Assembly: GCA_035549015.1 (NCBI GenBank)
Contig: DASZRW010000103.1
Coordinates: 72,788 to 136,787 of the forward strand
Direction of reading: 5' to 3'
Length of the DNA stretch: 64,000 nucleotides
Source: JAFDZV01 sp035549015
GTDB lineage: Bacteria > Bacteroidota > Ignavibacteria > OLB7
Shown here: piece by piece, positions 45,534 to 54,115 of the stretch
Numbering within the stretch: the stretch's first letter is position 1
Layout: every line of letters begins with the position of its first letter
Translations under genes and position numbers: made by a program
The notes under the pieces: model-generated
Told to the model about the DNA's origin: nothing
The model's input: the letters and a program-made list of their open reading frames with translations, nothing else
The model's database searches: none

Positions 45534-46159
45534 ACAACGCATCCGGTGAAGATCCCGACGAGGGCGAGCTGGTAATCCGTGAGATCACTCCGGAACTCGT
45601 GGGGGACTATCTGCACTTCTTCGATCACGTTGCATTCACCGACAATCCCGGCTGGGGTTCCTGCTACTGCTACTGTTATCTCGGCGCATTCGGCGGTGAG
45701 GAATGGAATGCACGAACCGCGGAGCAGAACCGCTCGGACGTCAACGCGGTGATCTGCCGCGGCGAGATGAAGGGCCTGCTGGCCTATCTGGGAGGCAAGG
45801 TGGTGGCGTGGTGCCATGCGGCCCCGCGCCTTTGCCTGCCGGCGATTGCGAACGATCCCGATCTTCCCTCAGGCAACCTGGAGGTCACCGGCTCCATCGT
45901 CTGTTTCCTGGTTGCGCCGGAGTATCGCCGGCGCGGCATCGCACGCACGCTCCTGAGCGGCGCATGCGATTATTTCGCACGCCTGGGAATGCACTACGTT
46001 GAAGCATATCCCCGTTCCGGCGAAACGCGGAGCACCGCCAATTACCATGGCCCGGAGGAGATGTATCGTGCCGCAGGCTTCAGCGTGGCTGGAGAATTCC
46101 CCGGCGGTATGGTTGTCCGCAAGCGCCTGGAAGCGGAGCCGCCACAGGCTACGACCTGA
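45530..46159 (+). CDS. GNAT acetyltransferase coupled to speA
   Basis: A 209-residue GNAT-fold acetyltransferase using acetyl-CoA. The CoA-binding loop is VAPEYRRRGIARTLL (about 127-141), and the final strands show NYHGPEEMYRAAGF as in the family's motif B. A Cys-rich segment near 43-50 (GWGSCYCYCYLG) is unusual. It begins inside the speA stop codon, so the two are co-translated, which makes a polyamine such as agmatine a plausible substrate. That link rests on context only. Convergent with the ClC gene 46 bases away. Confidence 0.85.
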   Translation: MNNASGEDPDEGELVIREITPELVGDYLHFFDHVAFTDNPGWGSCYCYCYLGAFGGEEWNARTAEQNRSDVNAVICRGEMKGLLAYLGGKVVAWCHAAPRLCLPAIANDPDLPSGNLEVTGSIVCFLVAPEYRRRGIARTLLSGACDYFARLGMHYVEAYPRSGETRSTANYHGPEEMYRAAGFSVAGEFPGGMVVRKRLEAEPPQATT

Positions 46160-46204
46160 ACGGCTCCGGTGAGTTGTTCCTTCCCGGCGGATGTCGGAAC
46201 GCCA

Positions 46205-48097
46205 TCAGTCCCTTCGCAACAGCTTTCGGCCTCGAACGATGATCGCCAGCATGCGTGTGCGCTTCAGCGAGATCGACCGGTGCAGAACGCGCCGCTGGTT
46301 CCGCTGCATGCTGTACGCCTTGAACACATCGCGCGGCACAAGCACGCCAACGATCTCGCGGGAGGAGTCGTTGGTGACAACCGGAAGGAGATCCGTGTCG
46401 AACTTCTGCATCAGATCGACCGCAGCGTCGAGCGGGGTGTCGGCGTAGAGGAAGGGCGGATTGCGCCGCACCACTTCGGAGATCGGCCCGTCCTCGGATG
46501 AATGCCTGCTGAATATGTCCGCGCGGTTCACCAGGCCAAGCAGCTGATTTTCCTCCGTGACCACCGCAAACGCAAGCTCCGTTGCCTCCGAAGCGTTGTG
46601 CTTTATCCACTCGCGAACTTCGCGCACGGTGTTCTCGGCGCTGAGCACATGGGTCTCCGACTGCATCACCTGTCCCACGGTTACCGAGCGCAGGATGTCC
46701 GGCTCATATGCCTGTGGCGTGCGGACGCCGCGCCGCTCGATCTTCTCGGTCATGATGCTGCCGCGCATGACGAGATAGGAGACGAAGTACGCGGCGATGC
46801 AGCCGCCGAGCAGCGGCAACAGCGCATGCGGCTGCATCGTTGTCTCCAGCGCGAATATGATGGAGGCCAGGAGCGCGCGCGACGCCCCCGTGAACATTGC
46901 GGCCATCCCGACAAGTGCGGCCGTGGGAATGTCGATGCCGGCGCCCGGGATCAGACTGTGAAGAAGCATGCCGGCAAGCGCGCCGAATGCGCCGCCGATG
47001 GTGAGAAGCGGCGCAAGCGTTCCGCCGGATGTGCCGCTGGAGAGCGAGACCGCCCACGAGCAGTACTTCAGCACGCAGAGCACGAGAATGGCCCGCAGAG
47101 GAAGCGTGCCGGAGAGAAGATTGGTGATGTTGTCGTAGCCCACTCCCATCGTCTCCGGCGCGAAGATCCCGATCGCGCCCACGGCCAGGCCGCCGATTGC
47201 CGGCCACCACATCCAGTGGATGGGAAGCTTCTCGAACGCATCCTCGAGTTTGTAGACGCTGCGGCTTACCAGACCGGCAGCTACGCCTGCGGCGAGGCCC
47301 AGCACTACATATGCCGCGAGCGCTGCGGCCGTGGGCTGCGGAATCGCCGGCATCGCGAACGCCGGTGCCGTTCCGAACAGCAGCAGATGAAACGCTGCGC
47401 CGGTCACCGAGGCAAGCGCCACCGGGATGATGGAACGCGGAGAGAATTCGAACAGGAGGAGTTCGATCGCCAGCATCACGGCGGCCACCGGACTTCCGAA
47501 GATCGCAGCCATACCTGCGGCGGCGCCGCACGTGAGCAGAACCTTCCGTTCGTGCGCCGTGATCCGCAGAAGCTGGCCGAGCAGCGAACCAACGGCGCCC
47601 CCCGTGGCGATGATGGGACCCTCGGCACCAAACGGACCTCCGGTCCCTATCGAGATCGCCGAGGATATCGGCTTGAGAATCGTGATGGATGGATTGATCC
47701 TGCTCTCGTTCAGCAGCACCTGCTCCATCGCTTCGGGTATGCCGTGGCCGCGAATCGCCTTGGAGCCGTAACGAGCCATCAGGCCCACGATCAGGCCGCC
47801 GATCACCGGAACAAACAGAACGCCGGCCCCCAGATGATGTTCCTTCGGCGATGCCTCGAGAACGGACAGGCGGCCGAGGAAGGCCAGGTTGGTAATGAGG
47901 TTGATCAACGCAACCAATCCCTTCGCCAGCACACCTACCAGCGCTCCGAGCATGATGGCCAGTGCACTCATGTAGGCAACGCGCGTTCCTACAATCGGTT
48001 CGGGATGAAGATGGGGATCAATGTCTACTGATGAAGTCAACGATGGCGCGGGTATCGCCTGGTTCGTACCCGATGGGGCGAGCACTCTCTTGTTCAT
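46205..48097 (-). CDS. ClC-family chloride transporter with CBS domains
   Basis: A 630-residue ClC protein, an inner-membrane anion/proton exchanger or channel. The membrane part (about 40-460) has the three selectivity motifs: GHGIPE (about 117-122), GPFGAEGP (about 155-161, gating Glu159) and GTSGGTLAP. The likely proton glutamate near 212 is kept in LLFEFSPRS, favouring an H+/Cl- exchanger. Two C-terminal CBS domains follow (VGQVMQSETHVLSAENT and LYADTPLDAAVDLMQKF), about 480-610, which bind adenine nucleotides and regulate transport. ATG 48097 matches the N-terminus. Divergent from the DHS-like gene. Confidence 0.94.
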   Translation of the reverse strand: MNKRVLAPSGTNQAIPAPSLTSSVDIDPHLHPEPIVGTRVAYMSALAIMLGALVGVLAKGLVALINLITNLAFLGRLSVLEASPKEHHLGAGVLFVPVIGGLIVGLMARYGSKAIRGHGIPEAMEQVLLNESRINPSITILKPISSAISIGTGGPFGAEGPIIATGGAVGSLLGQLLRITAHERKVLLTCGAAAGMAAIFGSPVAAVMLAIELLLFEFSPRSIIPVALASVTGAAFHLLLFGTAPAFAMPAIPQPTAAALAAYVVLGLAAGVAAGLVSRSVYKLEDAFEKLPIHWMWWPAIGGLAVGAIGIFAPETMGVGYDNITNLLSGTLPLRAILVLCVLKYCSWAVSLSSGTSGGTLAPLLTIGGAFGALAGMLLHSLIPGAGIDIPTAALVGMAAMFTGASRALLASIIFALETTMQPHALLPLLGGCIAAYFVSYLVMRGSIMTEKIERRGVRTPQAYEPDILRSVTVGQVMQSETHVLSAENTVREVREWIKHNASEATELAFAVVTEENQLLGLVNRADIFSRHSSEDGPISEVVRRNPPFLYADTPLDAAVDLMQKFDTDLLPVVTNDSSREIVGVLVPRDVFKAYSMQRNQRRVLHRSISLKRTRMLAIIVRGRKLLRRD

Positions 48098-48419
48098 GGA
48101 AGGTATGTCCGATGTTATCGGGAGAGGTATCGGGAATGGGAATGCGGCAGGAGGGCCGGTCGCAGCGGGATAGTCAAACTAGCATTCGCAATGGTGCACT
48201 TGTTTTTCAATGTGTTGTTCGGAGCCCGGGCATCTTCCGTCGAATCGGCGGAGCGCCTGCATGCTGCTTGGAACTGTGCTCGTTGCCGACCGAAATTCAC
48301 CCCGTCTGCGTTGCCGAAGTCTCACGAACTCACCTGCAGTTCCTTCTGAAACCGGGCCGTGCCTCAGCGCTGGCGGGCCCGGCAGCGCCGATTATCAGCA
48401 ACTCCTAATCTCTGCGGAC
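48098..48419. other. Divergent promoter region
   Basis: About 320 bases between the divergent ClC and DHS-like genes; both promoters must lie here. A T-rich tract occurs around 48195-48212 (TTGTTTTTCAATGTGTTG). Frames upstream of the DHS-like start are open but no regulatory element is clear. Confidence 0.45.
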
Positions 48420-49442
48420 TTGAAACACACGAAGGAAGAATACCTGCAAAAGAAGATCGCGCCGATCTCACCGCGCGACATTTCCGGCATCGACGATCTG
48501 CTGCGCCGCATGGGCGGCTGTTCGTTTCAGGGACGAGCGCTCTCGCGCTGCCTGGACGTGCTGGAGAACATGGTGCGCGACACGGAGTGCATGATCGTGA
48601 TGACGCTTGCGGGCGCAATGGTGCCGGGCGGCATGGAGGAACTGGTAACCCAGTTGATCGAACACGACATCATACAGGCACTGGTGTCCACGGGAGCGAA
48701 CATCAGCCACTCCATGGTAAACCATGCCGACGACGAGAACCAGGGGCACTATGTTGGTGCGGTAAGCGTGGACGATGCCGAACTGTACGAACATCACATC
48801 AACCGGATCTACGATACGTTTCTCCCCGAAGAGGGATATCACGCCGGCGAGATGCTGCTGGAGGCGATACTGAAGCGCCACTTCGCGGAGCAGGGAATAG
48901 ATCCCACGCAGCCGTGGCATGTGCGCCCGCAGGAGTTGTTCGCACTGGTGGGCTCTGCGCTCGACGCGCTGGGGAAGCGCGGCATCCTGGCCGCGGCTGC
49001 ACGCAAGGGGATGCCGATCTTCTGCGGCGCCACAACGGATAGCGAGTTTGCGCTCAACCTGGTGAAGTACAACATGCGCAACAACTGGCGCATCGTTCTG
49101 GACGAGCTTGCCGACGTGAGCATCTTCGCCCACAGCCTTCTTGCAAGCGAGCGCAATGGAACGTTGATCATCGGCGGCGGCGTGCCGCGCAACTGGGCGC
49201 AGCAGGCGTGGCCGCTGCTGGAGATGACCGGCGCAACGGACCGGCATGGTTACGACCGAACGGTTCGCATCTACACGGACTCGCCGTCGTGGGGAGGCCT
49301 GAGCGGCTGCACGATCTCCGAATCCGTCTCCTGGGGGAAGTACACGGAGAACGCGATCGCGGCGGAGGTGCAGTGCGATGCAACCATTGCGTTGCCGCTC
49401 CTGGTTACCGGCCTCTTCGAGCGCCTGGGCATCGGAGCCTGA
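48420..49442 (+). CDS. Deoxyhypusine-synthase-like protein
   Basis: A 340-residue member of the deoxyhypusine synthase family. Landmarks: LAGAMVPGGMEELV (about 70), the ANISHSMVNHADDEN region (about 100-114), LNLVKYNMRNNW, and SVSWGKYTENA with Lys307 at the position of the catalytic lysine that carries the butylimine intermediate. Bacteria lack eIF5A, so bacterial members are thought to act on polyamines (for example homospermidine formation). The start is unsure: the TTG at 48420 gives the usual KHTKEEYLQ N-terminus, while ATG 48264 would add 52 residues. It shares a neighbourhood with speA, supporting a polyamine role. Confidence 0.88.
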   Translation: MKHTKEEYLQKKIAPISPRDISGIDDLLRRMGGCSFQGRALSRCLDVLENMVRDTECMIVMTLAGAMVPGGMEELVTQLIEHDIIQALVSTGANISHSMVNHADDENQGHYVGAVSVDDAELYEHHINRIYDTFLPEEGYHAGEMLLEAILKRHFAEQGIDPTQPWHVRPQELFALVGSALDALGKRGILAAAARKGMPIFCGATTDSEFALNLVKYNMRNNWRIVLDELADVSIFAHSLLASERNGTLIIGGGVPRNWAQQAWPLLEMTGATDRHGYDRTVRIYTDSPSWGGLSGCTISESVSWGKYTENAIAAEVQCDATIALPLLVTGLFERLGIGA

Positions 49443-49483
49443 GGGCCTGCACCCGACGAACGCCGCCGTTGAAGCTCCTGCAC

Positions 49484-49517
49484 ATGGGCAGGCACCGAAT
49501 GCCCGGTGTCTGCCCAT
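49484..49517 (+). terminator. Hairpin after the DHS-like gene
   Basis: ATGGGCAGGCACCG (49484-49497) and CGGTGTCTGCCCAT (49504-49517) pair over 14 bases with one G-U mismatch and a six-base loop. The tail TCATGTTATA has no T-run, so it may be a stabilising hairpin rather than a terminator. Confidence 0.55.
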
Positions 49518-49674
49518 TCATGTTATATGAGGGTGCCTCGTGCATCATTGAGATGCGCGATGTAGGGATGGCCGGGACAGAGCAGCAAGGGAATGTTTAA
49601 TACGCCTTTAATCCCGACTTAACCGGATCGCCGTAGCTTCACGAAAACGGCTCCCTTCACGAACATCCAACACG

Positions 49675-50817
49675 GTGGTGTACCCGAAACGCCCGCGCAC
49701 TGCGGCCTGCCATACCACGTGGCGCGTGGCCCTTGCATTGCTCGGCATCATCATCCTCTTTCCCGCTGCAGCAACGGCCCGGTCCGGGCCTCTTGCATGG
49801 GTACAGAACGTCGACACCACCGACCATCCGCCCCACCGGCTCGCCGCCGATTCCGCGGTCCGGACATCGGGCGCCGTCGGCCATCAGGAAGAGAGGCGCG
49901 CACTCACCGGCGGAGACACCATGGGAACCGCGGACGTGCCGGACACGGCACGGCTTACCCAGGCCGAGTACATGTACGGCGGAACGCCGCGCCACACGCT
50001 TACCGGATCGCTTCCCTACCGCACCACGCAGGTCAGCAGCAACACGATCACGATCTTCGGCGGCGCGCTGGTTGCGTTGGCAACCGGCATCACCATCTAC
50101 CAGCAGAAATGGTACCCGGACAGCACGCTTCAGCACTTCCACTTCATTGCGGACTGGACCTATTCACGCGAAGTGGACAAGCTTGGCCATGCGTTCGGTG
50201 GATGGATGTCCGCCTACTGCAGCCACGAGGCACTGATTGCAAGCGGGCTCTCGCAGGAGGATGCGGCGCTGTGGGGAGCGGTGGGCGGCCTCTTCTTTCA
50301 GACGTTCATCGAGGTTCAGGACGGCTTCCACGCCTGGGGCTTCGATTGGACCGACGAGACCGGGAACATCTTTGGTGCTGGTTACTATCTGGCTCAGCAG
50401 CGCGTGCCGACGCTCCAGAACTTCGACCCGAAGTGGTCCGTGGGGCCAACCGGTCGCGACTCGGCCCGGGAGGCGGCGCAGATCCGCAGCCGTCTGATCG
50501 TTGACGATTACGACCGCCAGGACATATGGCTCTCGGTAAAGCTGCACAACCTTCTTCCTCCCAACCTGCAGCCATACTGGCCGAAGTGGCTGCAACTGGC
50601 AATCGGCGCGGGCGCGCGCGATGTCGAACTCCGAGGCTATCGCTCGTACCGCGTCATCCATCTCTCACTGGATTACAATCTCCCAGAACTCCTTCCAGAC
50701 CTGGGCCCATTCGGCAACTGGCTGGTGCAGAGCCTCAACGCATTCCACCTCCCCGCTCCGGCACTGCAGTTGTGGCCGACGGTGAAGTTCGAATTGATCT
50801 ATCCGTTTCATTTCTGA
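49675..50817 (+). CDS. DUF2279 family exported protein (copy 2)
   Basis: A 380-residue paralogue of the DUF2279 protein at 37679, starting from a GTG (49675) with the signal segment TWRVALALLGIIILFPAAATA. The family core SREVDKLGHAFGGWMSAYCS and WDERGN-like GFDWTDETGNIFGAGYYLAQ are present. The last about 150 residues, from FDPKWSVGPTGRDS, are about 90% identical to copy 1 in protein and close at DNA level, indicating recent duplication. The middle differs. It is followed by an envelope protein gene one base later. Function unknown; probably outer-membrane associated. Confidence 0.8.
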   Translation: MVYPKRPRTAACHTTWRVALALLGIIILFPAAATARSGPLAWVQNVDTTDHPPHRLAADSAVRTSGAVGHQEERRALTGGDTMGTADVPDTARLTQAEYMYGGTPRHTLTGSLPYRTTQVSSNTITIFGGALVALATGITIYQQKWYPDSTLQHFHFIADWTYSREVDKLGHAFGGWMSAYCSHEALIASGLSQEDAALWGAVGGLFFQTFIEVQDGFHAWGFDWTDETGNIFGAGYYLAQQRVPTLQNFDPKWSVGPTGRDSAREAAQIRSRLIVDDYDRQDIWLSVKLHNLLPPNLQPYWPKWLQLAIGAGARDVELRGYRSYRVIHLSLDYNLPELLPDLGPFGNWLVQSLNAFHLPAPALQLWPTVKFELIYPFHF

Positions 50818-50818
50818 C

Positions 50819-51433
50819 ATGAGTGCATCATGCCACATGCCCCCCGGCTCATTGCATCGCGGCGCTGCGGCGATTGCGTCCGTGCTGTGCATGCTGCTGT
50901 GTGCCGGAATCGCCGGGGCCCAGCATCCAGGCCGCATCGAAGCGGACTCGCTCCGCGCCCGGAACGATTCAGTGGACTGGAACAGGCGCGGGCTTGCATG
51001 GCTCAGTTGCGGCGGCGGCCCGCGTGGCGTCACAGCCGGGTTCGGCTTTCGTTATCGATGGTTCGGTGCGGAACAGTCCGTTATCACGAACGGTACGGAA
51101 ACGCCGCCATACTATCCGGACAATCGCGCCGTTCCCAACGGAACATTCACCGTCGTTTCGTTCCCGGACCCTGCAATCGGGATCGACGGCCAGCTGTTCT
51201 ACGACATCGACCGCCTCTCGCTCTTCCTGGCTGCGGGATATTTCGAGCAGACGAATCACCTGTTGCGGCGCAGCGACGTGAACGGGCGATTCTATTCCGG
51301 ACCGGATGACTCCGTGCAGCATTGGTTCGGCTTCGGCGGCGGCATGCAGTATTATTTCACTCCGGCATTTGCGGTTGGCTGCGGGTTCCACTCGTTTCGC
51401 GGCGCCTATCTGCTGGTGGGATTCTGGCCATAG
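50819..51433 (+). CDS. Small exported beta-barrel-like protein
   Basis: 204 residues, starting one base after the DUF2279 stop. The signal segment SLHRGAAAIASVLCMLLCAG ends near AGAQHPG. Then alternating strands (GLAWLSCGGGPRGVTAGFGF, FYDIDRLSLFLAAGYFE, FGFGGGMQYYFTP) and an aromatic C-terminus (RGAYLLVGFWP) suggest an outer-membrane beta-barrel. Convergent with the DUF1223 gene, 22 bases between the stops. No family recognised; possibly a partner of DUF2279. Confidence 0.7.
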   Translation: MSASCHMPPGSLHRGAAAIASVLCMLLCAGIAGAQHPGRIEADSLRARNDSVDWNRRGLAWLSCGGGPRGVTAGFGFRYRWFGAEQSVITNGTETPPYYPDNRAVPNGTFTVVSFPDPAIGIDGQLFYDIDRLSLFLAAGYFEQTNHLLRRSDVNGRFYSGPDDSVQHWFGFGGGMQYYFTPAFAVGCGFHSFRGAYLLVGFWP

Positions 51434-51455
51434 CTCTCACGGCGATGATGCACAC

Positions 51456-52352
51456 TCAATGGGTCTGATCCGTATCGGCAATCGCTACCTCCACCGCATT
51501 CAGAATACGGCCCGTGGACAACTGCTGTGCGTAGAGAATAACCGATGCATGCTCCGGCATCAGATCGTTCGGCAGCGCAAGGCGTTGCAGTAACGAATCC
51601 ACTCGCGTCCGGGCTTCGAGGGGAGTATGTGCGAAAGCCCGAACAACGTTCTCATGAACAAGCCTTCGTCCCTCGTTTTCACCGGAGGCCACGTTGGAGC
51701 GAAGTCCGCGCTCAATGAGGGCGCAGTTGATCACGAGATCCCGAGGCGCACCGGCCTGCATGCTCCAGGGGTGGACGTGGTACCGGACTTCAACCGCATC
51801 GTGCCGCAACGAGATGGAAGCTCGCGCATCGGCGATGAGAGGCACGCTCGAGGACTGCGTCGCACCGCGAAGAAGTGCACGCACGCTGTTCGCATCCGAG
51901 CCGACGCATTCCGCTGTTCCATTCACTACGAGCTCCGGCGTATAGATCCCATCCATGCCGAGAATACGTGCGTACCATTGCTGCCGTTCGGAGTATGCGG
52001 AATCGCTGAAGCGATCGCGCCACCCGAGGCGGTTCCAATAATCCACGTGGAAAGCGAGAAGGTAAAGATGGTCCCGATTTGCGACGGTGGTGCCGACGTA
52101 GGTGTTGAACAGTGCATCGGCCGCGGGGCAACTGGAACATCCTTCGGAGGTGAAGAGTTCCGCCACCACAATGCCGGCGTGCATGGTATCCACCCCAACG
52201 TCAATGCGCCGCGACGACCCGGTACGAACATGAGCGGCCTCGCTCCGGCCGGCAATCCGCATCCGAAGCGGTTCGCGGCACGCATGGAGCACAGATACAG
52301 CCGGCAGGAGCAGGAGCCAGGCTATCATGCGCACGATTTGAACGTCTGCCAT
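51456..52352 (-). CDS. DUF1223 family exported thioredoxin-like protein
   Basis: A 298-residue exported protein of the DUF1223 family. The thioredoxin-like N-terminal half has AELFTSEGCSSCPAADALF with the Cys-Ser-Ser-Cys pair (about 70-80), then LLAFHVDYWNRLGWRDRF and the YTPELVVNG loop that is the family's signature. A second beta domain follows. It has a hydrophobic N-terminus (MIAWLLLLPAVSVLHAC) with a possible lipobox. Function in disulfide or copper chemistry is only inferred. ATG 52352 and ATG 52328 are both possible starts. Terminator of the neighbouring operon lies just upstream. Confidence 0.88.
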   Translation of the reverse strand: MADVQIVRMIAWLLLLPAVSVLHACREPLRMRIAGRSEAAHVRTGSSRRIDVGVDTMHAGIVVAELFTSEGCSSCPAADALFNTYVGTTVANRDHLYLLAFHVDYWNRLGWRDRFSDSAYSERQQWYARILGMDGIYTPELVVNGTAECVGSDANSVRALLRGATQSSSVPLIADARASISLRHDAVEVRYHVHPWSMQAGAPRDLVINCALIERGLRSNVASGENEGRRLVHENVVRAFAHTPLEARTRVDSLLQRLALPNDLMPEHASVILYAQQLSTGRILNAVEVAIADTDQTH

Positions 52353-52375
52353 GATCGAGATGAATTACCATGCAG

Positions 52376-52406
52376 GAAAAACCGGCGCGCCCCGATGGAC
52401 GCGCCG
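52376..52406 (-). terminator. Minus-strand terminator after the DinB gene
   Basis: On the minus strand CGGCGCG pairs with CGCGCCG around a ten-base loop and is followed by GTTTTTCC. It lies about 50 bases after the DinB stop and ends the WYL-DinB operon. Confidence 0.65.
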
Positions 52407-52451
52407 CGATTGAAATCATTCTGCACGTATCATTCCGACAACGGCCGCATA

Positions 52452-53009
52452 TCATCCCTCGGCATCAACAGGCACGTTCAGCCATTCATCCAGGCGTGCC
52501 TTCTGCGCAAGGTGATGGCGGAAGTGCATCTCGATCAACTGATACCACTCCTGCGCGTTCAGCTTTCCCAACCCCGGATGCTGCATCTTCACGTTCGGGT
52601 CAGCGCCGGCCACACGCTCCGGATAGGTACGCAGGTCAACGACCAGCGCTCCGAGCCGGGCGGAAACCTCTTCCGGACCTGCCGGCTGCACCGGCGTGTA
52701 TTGAGGCGACGGCGGCACCGCAATGCGCACCGGAGGGAAGCTGTTGGCGGCCAGCGCACGTTGGCCGTTCTCGTTGGCAGGCTCCTCCGTGCGTTCTCCC
52801 TGGCCGTTCAAGCACGCCTCCACCATCCTGAGATGAAAGTTCCGTGTGCCGGAAACAAGGTGCTCGTACACCTGCCCGATGGACCATGCATTCTCCTCCG
52901 GAATGCTGGCGAACTGCCGGCTGGTGTAGTGCGGAAGCGACTCGATCCATGGCTGAACGGTTGCTTCGAAGTTGGCGAGGACCATATCGGGCGTCATAGC
53001 TTTATCCAT
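52452..53009 (-). CDS. DinB family protein
   Basis: A 185-residue DinB/YfiT-like four-helix protein. The metal-site histidines are in QVYEHLVSG (about 50), and in EMHFRHHLAQKARLDEW (about 159-175). Such proteins bind zinc or nickel and often act as thiol S-transferases (bacillithiol or mycothiol), but many have no known substrate. It follows the WYL regulator by 50 bases on the same strand. WYL regulators and DinB proteins often pair in operons. Start ATG 53009 is well supported. Confidence 0.88.
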   Translation of the reverse strand: MDKAMTPDMVLANFEATVQPWIESLPHYTSRQFASIPEENAWSIGQVYEHLVSGTRNFHLRMVEACLNGQGERTEEPANENGQRALAANSFPPVRIAVPPSPQYTPVQPAGPEEVSARLGALVVDLRTYPERVAGADPNVKMQHPGLGKLNAQEWYQLIEMHFRHHLAQKARLDEWLNVPVDAEG

Positions 53010-53059
53010 GTAGTTGCATCTGCCGCCTGGGTTCAGCGGCGTTGATTGATATCCGCAAT

Positions 53060-54046
53060 CTACTGCAGCCCTGTTGCCACCATTGTGTCAGCAGCATTTT
53101 CCACGGCGTAGCAGCCGACGATTTTTTCCGCCTCGCGACGCACGCTCTCGGCAAGCGACATTGGAGATAGCACACGAGCCTTCGCGCCCCACTGAAGGAT
53201 CCAGGGAATCAGCTCGGCCTGGTTGGGTGCGCGCAACGTAACAGCCAGTCCATGTTCGGTCTCCACCTGTTGCGCCTTGTAGTAGAAGTGCGATTCGCGC
53301 ACCCACTGCGAAACCTCGTGCGCGAAGAGAACAACGGCCTCAATGCGGTACTCGTCCTCATGGTCCTCGCGCCTGCCTGCATGCGGGGGACGCAGAAACG
53401 TTTCCGCGGTCGGTTCGAGATCCTCCATTCTGCTCAGACGGAAATTGCGGACACCGTTGCGGAGGTGGCAGAAGGCCATCAGATACCATGCTCCATCAAG
53501 GTTGCTGAGCGCATACGGGTCCGCTTCACGAACCGTATGGCGCGGCGCGGACATCCCTTCGCCCCGCGCGTTGTAGCTGAAGCGGACTCTGCGCGATCCG
53601 ATGATCGCCTGGCGCAGCAGGCGCAGCTTGGCCAGGATTTCGGTACGATTCAACGATCCGAGCTGGATGAATCGAATGCTTCGGATCAGCTCCTCCACCT
53701 GGATGCGCAACCGCACCGGAAGCACCGCCTTGAGCTTGTCCATGGCCGCATGCGCCGCCGTGCGATATTCGTCGTCGAAGTTTTGCGCCACCACATCGCC
53801 GCCAACAAGGAGCATCGTTGCCTCCTCCACCGTAAAGCTGAGAGGAGGGAGGAAGTATCCGTCCATGAGCGAATATCCTCTGCCCGGCACGGCCACAACC
53901 GGCACACCGGCCTCGCAGAGCGCCTCCACATCGCGATAGATCGATCGCCGGCTTACCTCGAATGTCTCGGCCAGATCCTCGGCCCGCAGGGTTCCCTTCT
54001 TCTGAAGTTCCAGAAGAATGGCCAACATGCGATCGCTACGGTTCAT
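53060..54046 (-). CDS. WYL-domain transcriptional regulator (YafY-like)
   Basis: A 328-residue DeoR/YafY-type regulator. The N-terminal winged helix (MNRSDRMLAILLELQ, then LRAEDLAETFEVSRRSIYRD, about 1-60) binds DNA. The WYL domain (about 140-240) has YALSNLDGAWYLMAFCHLRNGVRNFRLSRM, the ligand-sensing core, and a WCX-like C-terminus follows. Start ATG 54046 is preferred to the longer frame back to 54124. It is divergent from the DUF2279 copy 3 and followed by a DinB gene, which it may control. No operator is seen in the 69-base gap. Confidence 0.92.
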   Translation of the reverse strand: MNRSDRMLAILLELQKKGTLRAEDLAETFEVSRRSIYRDVEALCEAGVPVVAVPGRGYSLMDGYFLPPLSFTVEEATMLLVGGDVVAQNFDDEYRTAAHAAMDKLKAVLPVRLRIQVEELIRSIRFIQLGSLNRTEILAKLRLLRQAIIGSRRVRFSYNARGEGMSAPRHTVREADPYALSNLDGAWYLMAFCHLRNGVRNFRLSRMEDLEPTAETFLRPPHAGRREDHEDEYRIEAVVLFAHEVSQWVRESHFYYKAQQVETEHGLAVTLRAPNQAELIPWILQWGAKARVLSPMSLAESVRREAEKIVGCYAVENAADTMVATGLQ

Positions 54047-54115
54047 AGAATTGTTTTGATAACTGGACGCCGTTCGGACTGGCCGGAACGGGGGCCATCG
54101 ATTACCTTCTGCACC

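Noticed and set aside
43371..45542. 723-residue open frame on the minus strand
   Set aside because: Antisense to speA, which carries all its family motifs.
48210..48419. N-terminal extension of the DHS-like protein
   Set aside because: Residues upstream of KHTKEEYLQ are Cys/Arg/Ser-rich with no family match; the TTG at 48420 is a better start.
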